A DNA stretch of 64,000 nucleotides from Nelumbo lutea. Lineage: Eukaryota; Streptophyta; Magnoliopsida; Proteales; Nelumbonaceae. The translations under genes were made by a program, and so were the position numbers. The notes below the pieces were generated by a model. It made no database searches and had not been told where the DNA came from. It worked only from the letters and a program-made list of their open reading frames with translations. The stretch spans positions 106,699,254 through 106,763,253 of the forward strand of contig JAKGHH010000002.1 of NCBI GenBank assembly GCA_022828595.1, written 5' to 3'. This document shows positions 1 to 11,066 of the stretch, piece by piece. How positions within the stretch are numbered: the first letter of the stretch is position 1; each line of letters opens with the position of its first letter.

Positions 1-1207
1 AATTTGGACACTTTCTCCCAACAACATTTTTTCTTGTGCTTCTTTCTTCAAAGTCTTTAAGTCAGTCCACCAGTCCTACCTTCCTTCCTTTTCCTGTTGA
101 TGAGGTTTGGTGTAGAGCAATACCTCATAGGGTTGGTAGTTTTTGTCGGGAAGCCTATCTAGAAAGAATCAACACTGGTGATCTACTCCAAAAGAAGAGA
201 CCCAATACTTGTTTGTCACCTCAGTGGTGTGTTCTTTGTAAAGCGGATGGGGAGACTGGTTTTCACCTACTAGTGTCTTGCCATTTTGCGAGGTCAATTT
301 GGGAATGGGCTTTGTCCCTATTTGGATGTAGTTGGAATACCCCATCAGACTTGCAAGGCCTTTTTTCCCCTTCTATTTTCAGGTGGCGGATAAAAAGGGG
401 AAGGACAATGTGGAGAGGACTAAGGGCTGCAGTATGTTGGACACTTTGGAAAGAAAGAAACTCCAGGATATTCTTAGAATCTCAGAGAGGAGCAGCAGAT
501 CTGAGGGCTATCATTCATATTAGGGTGGTATAGTGGCTGAAATCTGTGGAGCTTTTCACAGATTACACTGTGGATGACATGTTGAGGAAGTGGGGTGAAA
601 TTGCAAGTTGCACACAGACCAAGTCAGTAATGAGTGTAGCTTGGACCCCTCCACCTAGTGGATTCGTGAAACTAAACTTTGATGGGTGTAGCAGGGGAAA
701 TCCGGGACAATCGGGGATTGGGGGTGTTTTTAGGTATGAAAATGGGGTCATTTCTACGATGTTCTTAGGCCCAATTGGAGTGGGTGATTCCCTTAGAGCT
801 GAGATCTTTGCAGTTATGGAAGGAGTTCAGAAAGCTAAGGAGTTGAACATCAGGAAACTCTTAATTGAAGGGGATTCAGAGGTGGTGATAGGGTGGCTGA
901 TTAAAGATCACAATGGCTTATGGAAGCACAATAATGAGAGGAGGAAATTCAAGTGGCTGGTGTGGGAGATGGAAGTTAAGATACTTTGGGTTAAAAGATC
1001 GGCTAATTTCCTAGTTGACGGTTTAGCTAAACAAGGGGCAGAAAGGGATTCACTTTTTTGGGCTAAGCTGTAACTATAGTGTGTTTTCTCTCTTTTCTCT
1101 TTTCTTCAGGTTCTTTCTTGCTCTTGGAAGATAAGCGTGTTTGTCTTTCTATTGTAAATCTTCTTTTGATGAGTTAATGAAAGTTTTATTTATCAAAAAA
1201 AAAAAAA
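1..1207 (+). mobile_element. 3' part of an L1-type plant LINE (LINE-1), inserted in Copia-A
   Basis: The segment carries the C-terminal region of a plant L1 polyprotein (reverse-transcriptase zinc-binding region, then RNase H), a short 3' UTR, and a tail ending in an A run at about 1194-1207. Immediately after the A run the sequence becomes the antisense RNase H terminus of a Copia element, so the LINE landed inside Copia-A. The 5' part lies outside the window. The same family recurs at 16964-19112 and 22080-24809. Confidence 0.9.
36..1073 (+). pseudogene. LINE ORF2 C-terminus: zf-RVT plus RNase H (RVT_3), one internal stop
   Basis: Translation gives the zinc-binding RT region (C-x2-C around residues 66-69, then E, HLLVSC and WxWALSLFGC), followed by an aromatic segment with CWTLWKERN. 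After an in-frame TAG at 531-533 comes an RNase H domain opening with KLNFDGCSRGNPGQSGIGG and closing with VKRSANFLVDGLAKQG. The two open parts share one frame, so a single stop breaks an otherwise long ORF. In the family this domain set processes the RNA strand during target-primed reverse transcription. The N-terminal endonuclease and polymerase are outside the window. Confidence 0.88.
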
Positions 1208-1214
1208 GACAAAC

Positions 1215-2999
1215 TTCTCCAGAAGTCACCCTTTTTTTGATAAAATGTCTATCATCTTCAATGTGCTTAGTTCGGTCATGCTAGACTGGGTTATGGGCAA
1301 TGTTAATTGCTGCCTGGTTATCACAGTACAACATCTTAGGTTCTTCTGCCTGTACACAAATTTCTTCTAATAGGGAACGGATCCAGAGAAGTTCTGAAAC
1401 TCCATGTGCCATGGCCCTATATTCAACTTTAACACTTCATCTTGCCACAACTGTTTGTTTCTTACTCTTTCACGAGACAAGGTTACCCCCAACAAGGGTG
1501 CACACTCCTGATGTTGATCTCCTGTCATCAAGGCATCCTGCCCAATCTGCATCTGTATAAGCCTGTAGTTTCAACTGTCCATGATCAGTAAAAAGTATGC
1601 CTTTGCCTGGGTGTCTCTTTAGATAAGCAAGAATCTTGTCAACTGCCTCCCATTGCTGGACTCGTGGAGCATGCATGTATTGACTTACCACACTTACTGC
1701 ATAGGAAATGTCTGGTCTTGTCATACACAAATATAGCAGCCGACCCACAAATCCTTGATATCTCCCAATGTTCTTTACTGGCTCACCTTCTGATGCATTG
1801 ATTTTATGGTTCTGATCAATAAGGGTACTGATTGCCTTCGTTCCAAGCTTCCCTGTCTTTTGAAGAAGATCCAAGACATGCTTCATTTGAGAGATAAAAA
1901 TTCCATGTTTTCATCTTGCAATTTCAATGCCTAAGAAGTAACTCAGTTCTCCAAGATCCTTAATTTCAAATTCTTTATGTAGATTCCTTTTCAGACAATC
2001 AATCTCACTTAGGTTATTCCCCGTGACAACAATATCATCCACATAAACAAGTAGGATTGACACCAAAGATCCCCTTCGCTTTACAAACAAGGTATGATTG
2101 GATTGAGTCTAGTGTAGCCAAAAGCAATCAAGGCCTTTCTGAATCTGTCAAACCATGCTCTGGGAGATTGTTTCGAGCCATAAAGTGACTTCTTAAGCCT
2201 GCATACCTTTCCCTTTTCAGCATCACTATAGAAGCCAGCAGGAAGATCCATATACACTTCCTCTTGCAGATCCCCATTTAGGAAAGCATTATTCACATCA
2301 AGTTGAAACAAGGGCCAAGAGTACGAGGCAGCAAGAGAAAGAAGTATCCAAACAGAGGTCATCTTTGCAACTGGTGCAAAAGTCTCTAAGTAATCAATGC
2401 CATAGGTCTATGTGTACCCTTTTGCAACAAAAGTCTTGCCTTGTACCTTTCTATACTTCCATCTGCCTTATATTTTACTGTGTAAACCCATCTGTATCCA
2501 ACTGTCTCCTTGCCTTTTGGTAGATCCACAATGTCCTATGTTTGATTCTTAATCAAAGCTGCCATCTCTTCTTGTATAGTTGTCTTCCACTCAGGTTTGG
2601 AGAGAGCCTCACTAACACCCTTAGGTATAGACACTGAGTCAAGAGGAAAGAAAAACACGGTAGGAAGGAAAAAGTCCACTGTAGGATAAGTATTGTGAAA
2701 TACAATGAGTAGTACACTTTCTCTTCCCTTATCTGAGAGCAATAGGAAGATCAATGTTATCTGTAATAGGGTTAGTAGAACCAATGGGAACTGAAACAAT
2801 ACTTGAATCCATGTCAGCTGAATCTGGAGTCTCTAAGGAACCGACAAGAAGTGATGTGAGTTTTGCTGTAGTGGAATCAACCTCCTTGTGAAGTCTTTGT
2901 CGTAAGTAATGCTGAGAAGCAGGACGCAAAATAGGTGGTAAGGTAGGTGACATAGGAGGGTCAAGCACAGGAGTAGACACAGGGACAAGAACTGGGAGA
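1215..2999 (-). pseudogene. Copia-A reverse transcriptase and RNase H
   Basis: The - strand shows the RT region FQLDVNNAFLNGDLQEEVYM, then CRLKKSLYG and SPRAWF (2081-2362), the polymerase box YVDDIV (about 2024-2050), and the RNase H half with LLYLCMTRPDISYAVSVVSQ and YTDADWAGCLDDRRSTSG (1470-1886). The terminal motif AINIAHNPV followed by HDRTKHIE lies at about 1240-1315, just before the LINE junction, with a stop inside it. Several frameshifts and stops separate the blocks, so no functional polymerase can be made. Confidence 0.87.
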
Positions 3000-4240
3000 G
3001 GAATAGACTGTTGACTCACTTCCCCAAAACACTCCCTTTAAGAAGGATTCTTTGAGAAGAAGTATGTGGTTTCAAAAAAAGTGACATCCATGGTAACATA
3101 CTGGCTCCGAAAGACTGGATCATAGTAGCAGTATCCTTTTTGATTTTCTGCATATCCAAGGAAGACACTTCTTTGCCTTGGGATCAAGCTTCGAGCGGTG
3201 AGGACCAAAGATATGTGCAAAGCAAACACACCTAAACACCTTGAGAGGAATATGAAACATCTCCCCCTCAGGAAAAAGGAGACTGAATGGGGTGCTGAAT
3301 CCAAATATACGAGAGGGCACCCTGTTAATCAGATATACTGTTGTGAGAACTGCATCACCCCAAAACCGAACTGGAACTGTAGATGTGATCATCATGCTTC
3401 TGCAAAGCAGACACACCTAAACACCTTGAGAGGAATATGAAACATCTCCCCCTCGGGAAAAAGGAGACTGAATGGGGTGCTGAATCCAAGTATACGAGAG
3501 GGCACCCTGTTAATCAGGTATACTGTTGTGAGAACTGCATCACCCCAAAACCGAACTGGAACTGTAGATGTGATCATCATGCTTCTTGCAATCTCGACAA
3601 TGTGTCTGTTCTTCCTTTCTGCAACACCATTGTGCTGTGGACTGTAGGGACAACTGCTCTGATGGACAACACCATATTCTAATAGATATGAGGCAAGGTG
3701 TTTTTCAAAATATTCTCTGGCATTGTTTGATCTGAACACCTTTATTCTTGTTCCAAACTGTGTTAGCACCATCTGATGAAATTGCCTCACTAAGGATGGT
3801 ACTTCATCGTAGGATCTCATAAGGTAAATCCAAGAGTATCGTGAGAAATCATCCACAAATAAGAGAAAATATCGATAGCCTCCCATGGAAGGAACATGGT
3901 AAGGTCCCCACACATCAGAATGAATAACATCAAAAGAAGAACACCTTTTATTACTAGGTTTAAATGAATGTCTACAATGCTTTCCAAGTTGACAACCTTC
4001 ACACTCTAGACTTGACAAACTAACAGACTTAACAAGTTTTGGAAACAAAAGACTCAAAGAAGAAAAACGTAAATGGCCCAAACGATTATGCCAAAGCATA
4101 ATTTGACCCACAGACCCTGACTCACTATCCCTGATGACATGATGACTCTGATGAGGAGGAAGCACATCCAGGAGGTAAATCCCATTCACTTCACGACCAC
4201 TCCAATCATCCTCTTTGAATCCAGATCCTGCAAAATACAA
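3000..4240 (-). pseudogene. Copia-A integrase, with an internal 185-bp tandem duplication
   Basis: The GAG-pre-integrase zinc motif (HNRLGHLRFSSL ... CEGCQLGKH) and the integrase core are clear: HSDVWGP, DDFSRYSWIY, and QHNGVAERKNRHIVEIAR. The second catalytic Asp, expected in an S-D-N box, is Asn here (RSNNAREYF). Downstream, the segment encoding MMITSTVPVRFWGDAVLTT through CVCFA is present twice as a 185-bp direct duplication (3216-3400, 3401-3585). Because 185 is not a multiple of three, the duplication breaks the frame. Confidence 0.88.
3216..3585. repeat. 185-bp tandem duplication inside the Copia-A integrase
   Basis: Two adjacent copies start with the same word (tgcaaagca) at 3216 and 3401 and both end at ...catgcttc. 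They differ at only a few positions by eye, so the duplication is younger than the element. Confidence 0.93.
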
Positions 4241-5153
4241 TGACCAGGAGAAAAAATTACTGAGTAGTTCAGGTTCTTAATCAAACTACTAATAGATAAC
4301 AAATTAGTGCTTAATCTGGGAACATGAAGGACAAAGGGTAGAGAAATAGAATCACTAGTCTTGACAGATCCCTTCCCAGCAATGGGAACATGGGATCCAT
4401 GAGCTGTGGAGACCCTATCTCTGCTAGAACAGAGCTGGTAAGAAGAAAAAATAGTAGATCTATGGGTCATGTGCTCTGAGGCTCCAGAATCTATAATCCA
4501 ATGAGGTCCCTCCTTACCTAAAGTAGAAACATAATTTGCAGTGACGTGGACTACCTGTGTGAGCAAAGGAAGTAGAGTGGACTCCACCAGTACCACTTGT
4601 ACCTTGCTGTCTGCTTGCTGTTGAACTGGAATTGGCTGTATCCCGCCGGTTCAGAAGTTGCCCATACCTCTCAAGTTTCGCCCTTACTGCAACAGCTACA
4701 ACAGACTCCAGAGCAGCTGTAGTAGGAGGGGCTGGAATGTCACCGGTAACTGCCATGTGTGCATTTGCCTTCTTATTTTTCAGTCTAGTCGGCGCAAGAT
4801 GTGGGTGAAGCTTCCAACAAGTATCTTTTGTGTGTTTAGGCTTCTTACAGTAGTCACAGATCAAATCTCTTTTATCTTCCTTCTTGATTTCACTGCCACC
4901 CCGATCTCCATTTTGTTTAGGTTTCACAGTACTCACCATGGCAGACTGATCAGAAACAGGATTTTTCATCATCACATCTCTCCTGCTCTCCTCCTGTGAC
5001 ACAAAGGCATATGCCTGGGAGACGGTAACACTGTCCCCGGAAAAAGGATGATGTCTTGCAATATCATACTCGGGATTAAGGCCAACAAGAAATTCAAACA
5101 CCCTATACTTCTCTAGATGTTTCTAATAGGTAGTTGCATCCTTAGTGGTTTCC
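4240..5153 (-). pseudogene. Copia-A gag C-terminus, zinc knuckle and protease
   Basis: The - strand ORF at 4514-5101 has the gag segment FEFLVGLNPEYDIARHHPF and a CCHC knuckle (CDYCKKPKHTKDTC, about residues 82-95), which binds genomic RNA. The overlapping frame (4186-4596) has the aspartic protease site WIIDSGASEHMTH followed by the typical HVPRLSTNLLSISSL. A frame change between the blocks shows decay. The upstream part of gag is at 10581-11066 beyond Copia-B. Confidence 0.87.
5149..5153. repeat. Left target-site duplication of Copia-B (TTTCC)
   Basis: TTTCC directly precedes the left LTR and is repeated at 10576-10580 directly after the right LTR. Removing one copy restores the Copia-A gag frame. 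Confidence 0.93.
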
Positions 5154-5420
5154 TCTTGACAGTGTGGCCGACCAAAGATAAGAGGAAGAGAAGAGAAGAA
5201 GAAGAAAAGAGAAGAGAAGAGAGGAGAGAAGGTTTTGCAATGTAACAGTATTGGCGGCGCCAGTCTTTATTTTACTATATATAGGGCGACAGAAATAACA
5301 AGGGAAAAGACCCTTGTGCCCCTGAGTACAATAACAGAATAACAGAAATAAAAAAAACACTTTATTTAGCCAAACAGGCCCTAACATCTGCAACTAAGTT
5401 ATTTTGACATTATTCTAACA
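5154..5420 (-). repeat. Copia-B 3' LTR
   Basis: In - orientation it begins TGTTAGAATAATG and ends CACTGTCAAGA. It matches the 10310-10575 copy along its whole length, apart from a purine-rich length difference and a few substitutions. A TATA-like tatatata lies near 5273-5283, antisense to + coordinates. Confidence 0.95.
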
Positions 5421-5432
5421 CTCCCCCTCAAG
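5421..5432 (-). other. Copia-B polypurine tract
   Basis: The - strand reads TTGAGGGGGAG immediately before the LTR start. It would prime plus-strand DNA synthesis, and its position fixes this LTR as the 3' one. Confidence 0.88.
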
Positions 5433-7150
5433 TTGGAGCATAGATTTCAATCATGCCCAACTTGTCACACAAATCTTTGTGTCGCACATGCTGAAGACCT
5501 TTGGTAAAGATATCTGCAAGTTGCTCTTCCGAGCTGACATATGGTGTACACACTTCTCCACTTTCAAGTTTCTCTCTGATAAAGTGCTTGTCCACTTCAA
5601 TGTGTTTCGTTCTGTCATGCAGAACTGGATTAGCAGCAATATTGATGGCAGCTTTATTGTCACATTAGAGTGACGTAGGATTGCTTACTGCGAAACCCAG
5701 TTCACCTAACAAATTTCTTATCCACATGATTTCTGCAACCCCTTGAGCCCTCGCTCTATACTCTGCTTCAGCACTGGATCTAGCCACCACACTTCGTTTT
5801 TTGCTTCTCTATGTGACAAGGTTTCCTCCTACAAAGGCACAATACCCACTGGTAGACTTTCGGTCATTGACTGCTCTTGCCCAATCTGCATCAGTATATA
5901 CTTCCACTTTTAAGTGACTGTTTCTGGAACAACAAACTAGCTCCAGGAAACTTCTTGAGATATCTCAAGATCCTCTCTGCAGTCTCAAAGTGAGTTGTCC
6001 TCGAGTTGTGCATGAATTGACTAAGGACATCCACTGCATAGGCAATATCAGGCCTGGTCATAGACAAATACAAAAGTCTCTCCACGAGTCTCTAGAACAT
6101 CTTTATGTCTTTCAAAAACTCTCCCTGACTGTCTCCCAAATGGTGATTAGGTTCAATAGGTGAATCAGATGGTTTTACCCCCAACTTGCTTGTATCTTCC
6201 AGTAGATCTAGTACATACTTTCGTTGGGAAATAAAGATGCTCTTGTGAGGGCGGGCAACTTCAATTCCAAGAAAGTATCGTAAGGGGCCTAGATCCTTCA
6301 CCTCAAATTTAGTGGCTAAGAATTTTTTTAGTCTCTGGATTTCAGCCTCCCAATCTCCTGTAATCACTATGTCATCCACATACACAATAAGAGCCGCAAT
6401 TTTACCTTCACATCTTTTCACAAACAGGGTATGATCTGATTGGCATTGTTTGAATCCCATCTGTTGGACTGCTAAATGGAACTTACTAAACCAAGCCCGA
6501 GGTGATTGTTTCAACCCATATAGGGATTTTTTTTTAACCTGCACACCTTTTGTTCACTGCCTTTGGCATAGAACCCTGGGGGTTGGGTCATGTACACTTC
6601 CTCTTCCAAGTCACCATTCAAGAAGGCATTCTTGATGTCCAATTGGTGAAGATCCCAGTCAAGATTTGCTGCCAAGGAAAGGAGAATCCGGATAGAGTTC
6701 ATCTTCGCTACTGGAGCAAAAGTCTGCATAGTCCACTCCATATACCTATGTGAAGCCTCTTGCTACTAGTCTAGCCTTGTACCTTTCAACAATTCCATTA
6801 GCTTTGTGTTTCACTGTGAACACCTACTTGCACCCCACCGGTTCCTTTCCTTCAGGAAGATCTACCAACTCCCAAGTACCATTTTTGTGTAAGGCATCAA
6901 TTTCTTCCTGCATTGCATCTATCCATTCAGGTTTTGACAAGGCTTCTGCCACGGTCTTAGGAACGGGGACACTATCCATAGAAGAGAGAAAGGCACGGTA
7001 CGAAGGTGGAACATGCTCATAGGACACAAAATTAGAGATAGGATGATTAGTGATACAAGATCTAACACCCTTTCTCTTAGCATTAGGAATATTAAGATCA
7101 TTGGTGACAGGGGAATCAACATTTAAAGGAGCAATGGGAGCAAGTGTACC
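5433..7150 (-). pseudogene. Copia-B reverse transcriptase and RNase H
   Basis: Blocks on the - strand: WELVDLPEGK (near 6850), LHQLDIKNAFLNGDLEEEVYM (6511-6741), SLYGLKQSPRAWF and LIVYVDDIVITGD (6092-6544), then RNase H with MTRPDIAYAVDVLSQFMHNSR (5891-6085). The C-terminus GMIEIYAPT overlaps the region just before the purine tract. Frameshifts at roughly 6530, 6740 and 6090 and several stops break the chain. Confidence 0.87.
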
Positions 7151-7183
7151 TGGCTGATGAGACGGATCTGCCTTGGGTGAATC

Positions 7184-8971
7184 CTATGATGTTGGTTGCA
7201 TAGTGTCCAGCTCCACGGCTCTTGAACTCTGCTGGCTCTTATGGCGACGATGAAAAACCCGGAGCGGAGGAGGATCGAGTAAAGGAGGTAGTTGAATCTG
7301 AGTCGTTGCCTGTTTCTCCTCAACCCTATTCTCCCCCTGAGGAGAAACCGAGAAGAACGGTTGACTCTCAAAGAATGAGACATCAATGGAAACATAGTAC
7401 TTGCAGGTAATGGGATCATAGCAACGATACCCCTTTTGAGATGAAAGGTAAACAATAAAAACACAAGGAATAGCCCGAGGGTCAAGTTTACCACGAGTAG
7501 GTGACAGGTTGTGGACAAAACAACGACACCCAAAAACACGCATCGGAATGGTGGACAGCGGGGCTGTAGGGAACAAGAGCTGATGTGGGGCCTTATACTC
7601 TATTAGCCGAGAGGGCATGCGATTGATGATATATGTCGCACACAATACTGCATCCATCCAAAACTTTTTTGGCACATTCATATGAATCAGCAAGCCACGA
7701 GCAACTTCGAGAAGGTGACGGTTTTTTCGTTCAGCCACACCATTTTGTTATGGTGTCCTGGCACAAGAGCTTTGCTGAAGTGACCCACTCGAAGCAAAGA
7801 ACTTCTTGAGATCACTATGGAAATATTCCTTTGCATTGTTCGACTGGAAGATATGAATTTCCGTTTGGAACTGAGTGAACACCATGCGTTAAAAATCTTT
7901 CACAATTTGTGGCACTTCATCTCGAGATCGCATAGGGTAAACCCAAGTGTATCGAGAATAATCATCAATCAAAGTAACAAAATACTTATAGCAAGCCGCA
8001 GTAGGTAGAGTAACAGGGCCCCAAACATCAGAATAAACAATATTAAATGGAAATTCAGATCTTTTATTTCGTAAAGGTAAAGAACTTCTACAATGCTTAC
8101 TCAACTGACAAGTTTGACACTGTAACTGATTCACTGACAAGGACTCAAACAACTTTGGGAACATAACTTTTAACGACTCAAAAGAAAGATGACCTAAACG
8201 ACTATGCCATAAATAGGCCTGACTCTCACTCGACGAACTTGTGGACTCAGTCGCCACTAGACCAGCATTATTCTCCAACACGTAGAGACCATCCACCATG
8301 CTTCCTCTACCAATCGTCTTCCTCGAGGTCAAATCCTGAAACACACATGAAGACGGAAAAAAAGTGACTGAGCAGTTCAAAGAGTGAGTAAGACTACTAA
8401 TGGACAACAAATTAATAGGTAATTTCGGAACGTGCAGGACATTAGGAAGAATGAGGCCAAGTGGGAGAGGTATGGTGCCTCGACCAGCTATGGTAGGAAA
8501 AGAACCATTAGTCAGTCTTACCTTATCTCTCCCGGAGAGAAGGTTATATGTCTGAAACAAATTTGACTTACCGGTCATGTGGTTTGAGGCTCCAGAGTCA
8601 ATAATCCAAGGAGAATCAGTAGTATGAGATGACACATGGAAGGCTGTGGCATTACCTGATGTAGATGCAAATGAGGTAGGAGTAGGCCCAGAATCCACCT
8701 GGCGGAGAGTCCTACCATACAATTCCAAATGTTCACGGAAGGAGTTGATAATATCTTCCTTAGGGTCAAAACCGGGATGTCTCTCCTGAGTTACGGAAGG
8801 ACTAGTCTCTGTTGATGCCATATTAGCTGAGTTATACCTTTTTTGATTCTGCTGGCCTGGTTTCTTGCCCTTTTCCATGGAGATCCCAGCATGTATCTTT
8901 TGTGTATCGTGTCTTCTGGCAGTGAGTGCACCAAAGCTTGCTTTTATCTTCCGATTTTTTTTTAGTGTCAC
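7184..8971 (-). pseudogene. Copia-B protease and integrase
   Basis: The frame at 7889-8971 contains the protease site PWIIDSGASNHMTG, the pre-integrase zinc motif (HSRLGHLSFESL ... CQTCQLSKHC) and the integrase start YSDVWGP ... DDYSRYTWVYPMRSRDEV. The integrase continues in another frame through QSNNAKEYF, where Asn stands at the expected second catalytic Asp as in Copia-A, to MAERKNRHLLEVARGLL (7184-7738) and the Copia-specific CFVHNLSPTRGKLDPRA. At least one stop and one frameshift separate them. Confidence 0.88.
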
Positions 8972-9050
8972 CCTTTAAAGCCACCTCCTACATTTGTATC
9001 TGAATTTCTCCAGACAGCTAGGGCAATTGACTCCCCTTCTACACCATTCA

Positions 9051-9722
9051 TCACACTTTTTTGCTTTCTTCTGACTGTACCAAGGTATACACCTCCTGGA
9101 CTGATGGCAAGTCTTTACTACCCAAGATCTGTACCCTGATGGACTCATATGATGTATTCAACCCTAGGAGGAAGGCAAACACTCGTTGCTGTGATACAAG
9201 TAACTTATAGGCCTTTGCATCTTCATCACACTTCCAATTCACATTTTGATAGTGATCAAGTTCATTCCATATTGATGTCAAATCAGAATAGTACAACGAG
9301 AGACTCCTCTCCCCCTGCTTGCAAGTAGAAGATTAAGCATGTAGTTGATATATCTTGGCATAGTGTCTCTGTTCTGAATAAGTGGACTTCGCTTGTTCCC
9401 ATATCTTACAAGTAGTATCAGCCCACATGAAAGTCTTCCTTACTTGTGGCAGCATTGAAACCAAGAGCCAAGACATCACCATACTGTTCTCTTGGTTCCA
9501 CCTATCATGCTCAACACTTCCATACTTAGGTTCCTTTACTCTCTCATTGATGTATCCTATTCTCCCCCTAGCAGTGATGTAGAGTTTTATTCCCCTAGAC
9601 CACTCAAGGTAATTCAGACCATCAAAGGGAATAACAGCCATGGGAAAGCTCATATCCATTCCCCCACTCACTCCATTGTGGCTCTCTGAGATCTCTGAAG
9701 TAGCAGAATTCTCAGTCGACAT
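9051..9722 (-). pseudogene. Copia-B gag
   Basis: Starts at the ATG at 9722 (MSTENSATSE) and shows the retrotrans_gag block VIPFDGLNYLEWSRGIKLYITARGR and MVMSWLLVSMLPQV. A second frame (9051-9296) continues with YSDLTSIWNELDHYQ, then FAFLLGLNTSYESIRVQIL. A frameshift or stop near 9300-9330 splits the gene. Gag forms the particle that packages element RNA. Confidence 0.85.
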
Positions 9723-10298
9723 GGTCAAGCAGTTAATCAGTCCCAAACATCGGACTTAGGACCCCTCCTTACTCCACAAAACAATGCTCCACTCAGTTCA
9801 CACCCACACACTTGGGTTTAACAACCAGGTTGAGCACAAACAGTACCAAATTCCAGACCAGAACTGACGTAATATTCGACAGATTTCAGACCTGTATAGT
9901 TTTAACTGTCCCCACCTACCAGAATCCAGAATGTCTAATAGCCACTAATCAGCAGGAGAGATCCTTCTTACTTATAGTCAACTCAAACCATTGAGAAGAC
10001 AGGTCATCTTTGACCTACAGTTGTCTTAACACATGAACATGATCACACGATCCAAGAAAACTGGGGTTACATAGGTTCAACAGCATTCAGCCGCCCCAGA
10101 TTTATAGGGTTTTCACTCGGCACATGACCAAGGAGGGTAAAGAAGAGAAAAATAGGGAGAACTGTACCAGTTGTAGCTATTTTGTAGTCCAGAATCAGAT
10201 TTCTGTTATGCTAGTCTGTTCGATATGTTCTTTGGGTTGATCGATCTTCTCTTGACAGTAGGGTTGATCAATTTGCTCTCTTTTAATCAGCATTCCCA
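9723..10298 (-). other. Copia-B untranslated leader
   Basis: This region lies between the primer site and the gag start. It has no conserved coding signal; short ORFs here look random. Confidence 0.7.
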
Positions 10299-10309
10299 CT
10301 CTCATACCA
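10299..10309 (-). other. Copia-B primer-binding site
   Basis: The - strand reads TGGTATGAGAG, one mismatch from the initiator-Met tRNA complement common in plant Copia elements, and abuts the LTR end with no gap. This supports the LTR boundary at 10310. Confidence 0.82.
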
Positions 10310-10575
10310 TCTTGACAGTGTGGCCGATCAGAGATAAGAGGAAGAGAAGAGAAGAGATGAGAGAAGAGAGAAGGTTTTGCAATGTAACAGTATTGGCGGC
10401 GCCAATCTTTATTTTACTATATATAGGGCGACAAAAATAACAAGGGAAAAGACCATTGTGCCCCTGAGTACAATAACAGACATAATAGAAATAAAAAATC
10501 GAAATAAAAAAACACTTTAATTAGCCAAACAGGCCCTAACATCTGCAACTAAGTTATTTTGACATTATTCTAACA
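10310..10575 (-). repeat. Copia-B 5' LTR
   Basis: Same sequence as the LTR at 5154-5420 with small differences. Flanked on the right by the target duplication TTTCC (10576-10580) and on the left by the primer site. Confidence 0.95.
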
Positions 10576-10580
10576 TTTCC

Positions 10581-11066
10581 CAAGCAAATGTCTTTAAATG
10601 GTCAATCTTCTGCCATAGGGTTTTAAGGGTTGAAAAATAGGCTGAAAAATAGGTCTATCTCCCTGCCTTGTAGAAATAATTTGATTTCTCAACTGATAAG
10701 CCCTAGCAACATTCTCCCTCTGTGAATAGGTTTCTGCAATCCATCCCATATTTCCTTAGATGTATTTGCCCATAAAAAAAATTTACTTATATGGGGCAAC
10801 ATGGGATTACACAACCAAGTCATCACCATATAATTCTCCTGTACCCACCGCGAGTTGCTAGTTTCGGTTTTCACTTCTTCACCAGTGATATACCCTAATT
10901 TCCCACGAGCACCAGTGGCCATCTTTGTAGATTGTGACCATTCTAAGTAATTTGCACCATCCAACCTAATTGTAGTAATGGTTCCAGTTCCAAAAAGGTC
11001 TCCAACACCTCCTCCCACTGGTCCCATTTCACTACTGGGCTTATTTTCAACTCCATGACCCTCCAT
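10581..11066 (-). pseudogene. Copia-A gag N-terminal part
   Basis: The ORF from the ATG at 11066 contains the Copia gag N-terminus (IRLDGANYLEWSQSTKMATGARGKLGYITG, then NYMVMTWLCNPMLPHI and WANTSKEIWDGL). The last part (10581-10690) runs in another frame to the Copia-B junction, ending with the conserved LWQKIDHLKTFAWE, which continues on the far side of Copia-B. Confidence 0.87.

Larger units (their letters stand above)
5154..10575 (-). mobile_element. Copia-B: complete 5.4-kb Ty1/copia element nested in Copia-A
   Basis: Two near-identical LTRs (267 and 266 bp), a purine tract, an iMet-like primer site and a flanking 5-bp duplication define a full-length element in - orientation. Internal order from the right is leader, gag, protease, integrase, reverse transcriptase, RNase H. 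The coding frames contain many stops and frameshifts, so it is non-autonomous now. LTR divergence is low (about eight substitutions plus small indels by eye), so it is much younger than Copia-A. Confidence 0.95.
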
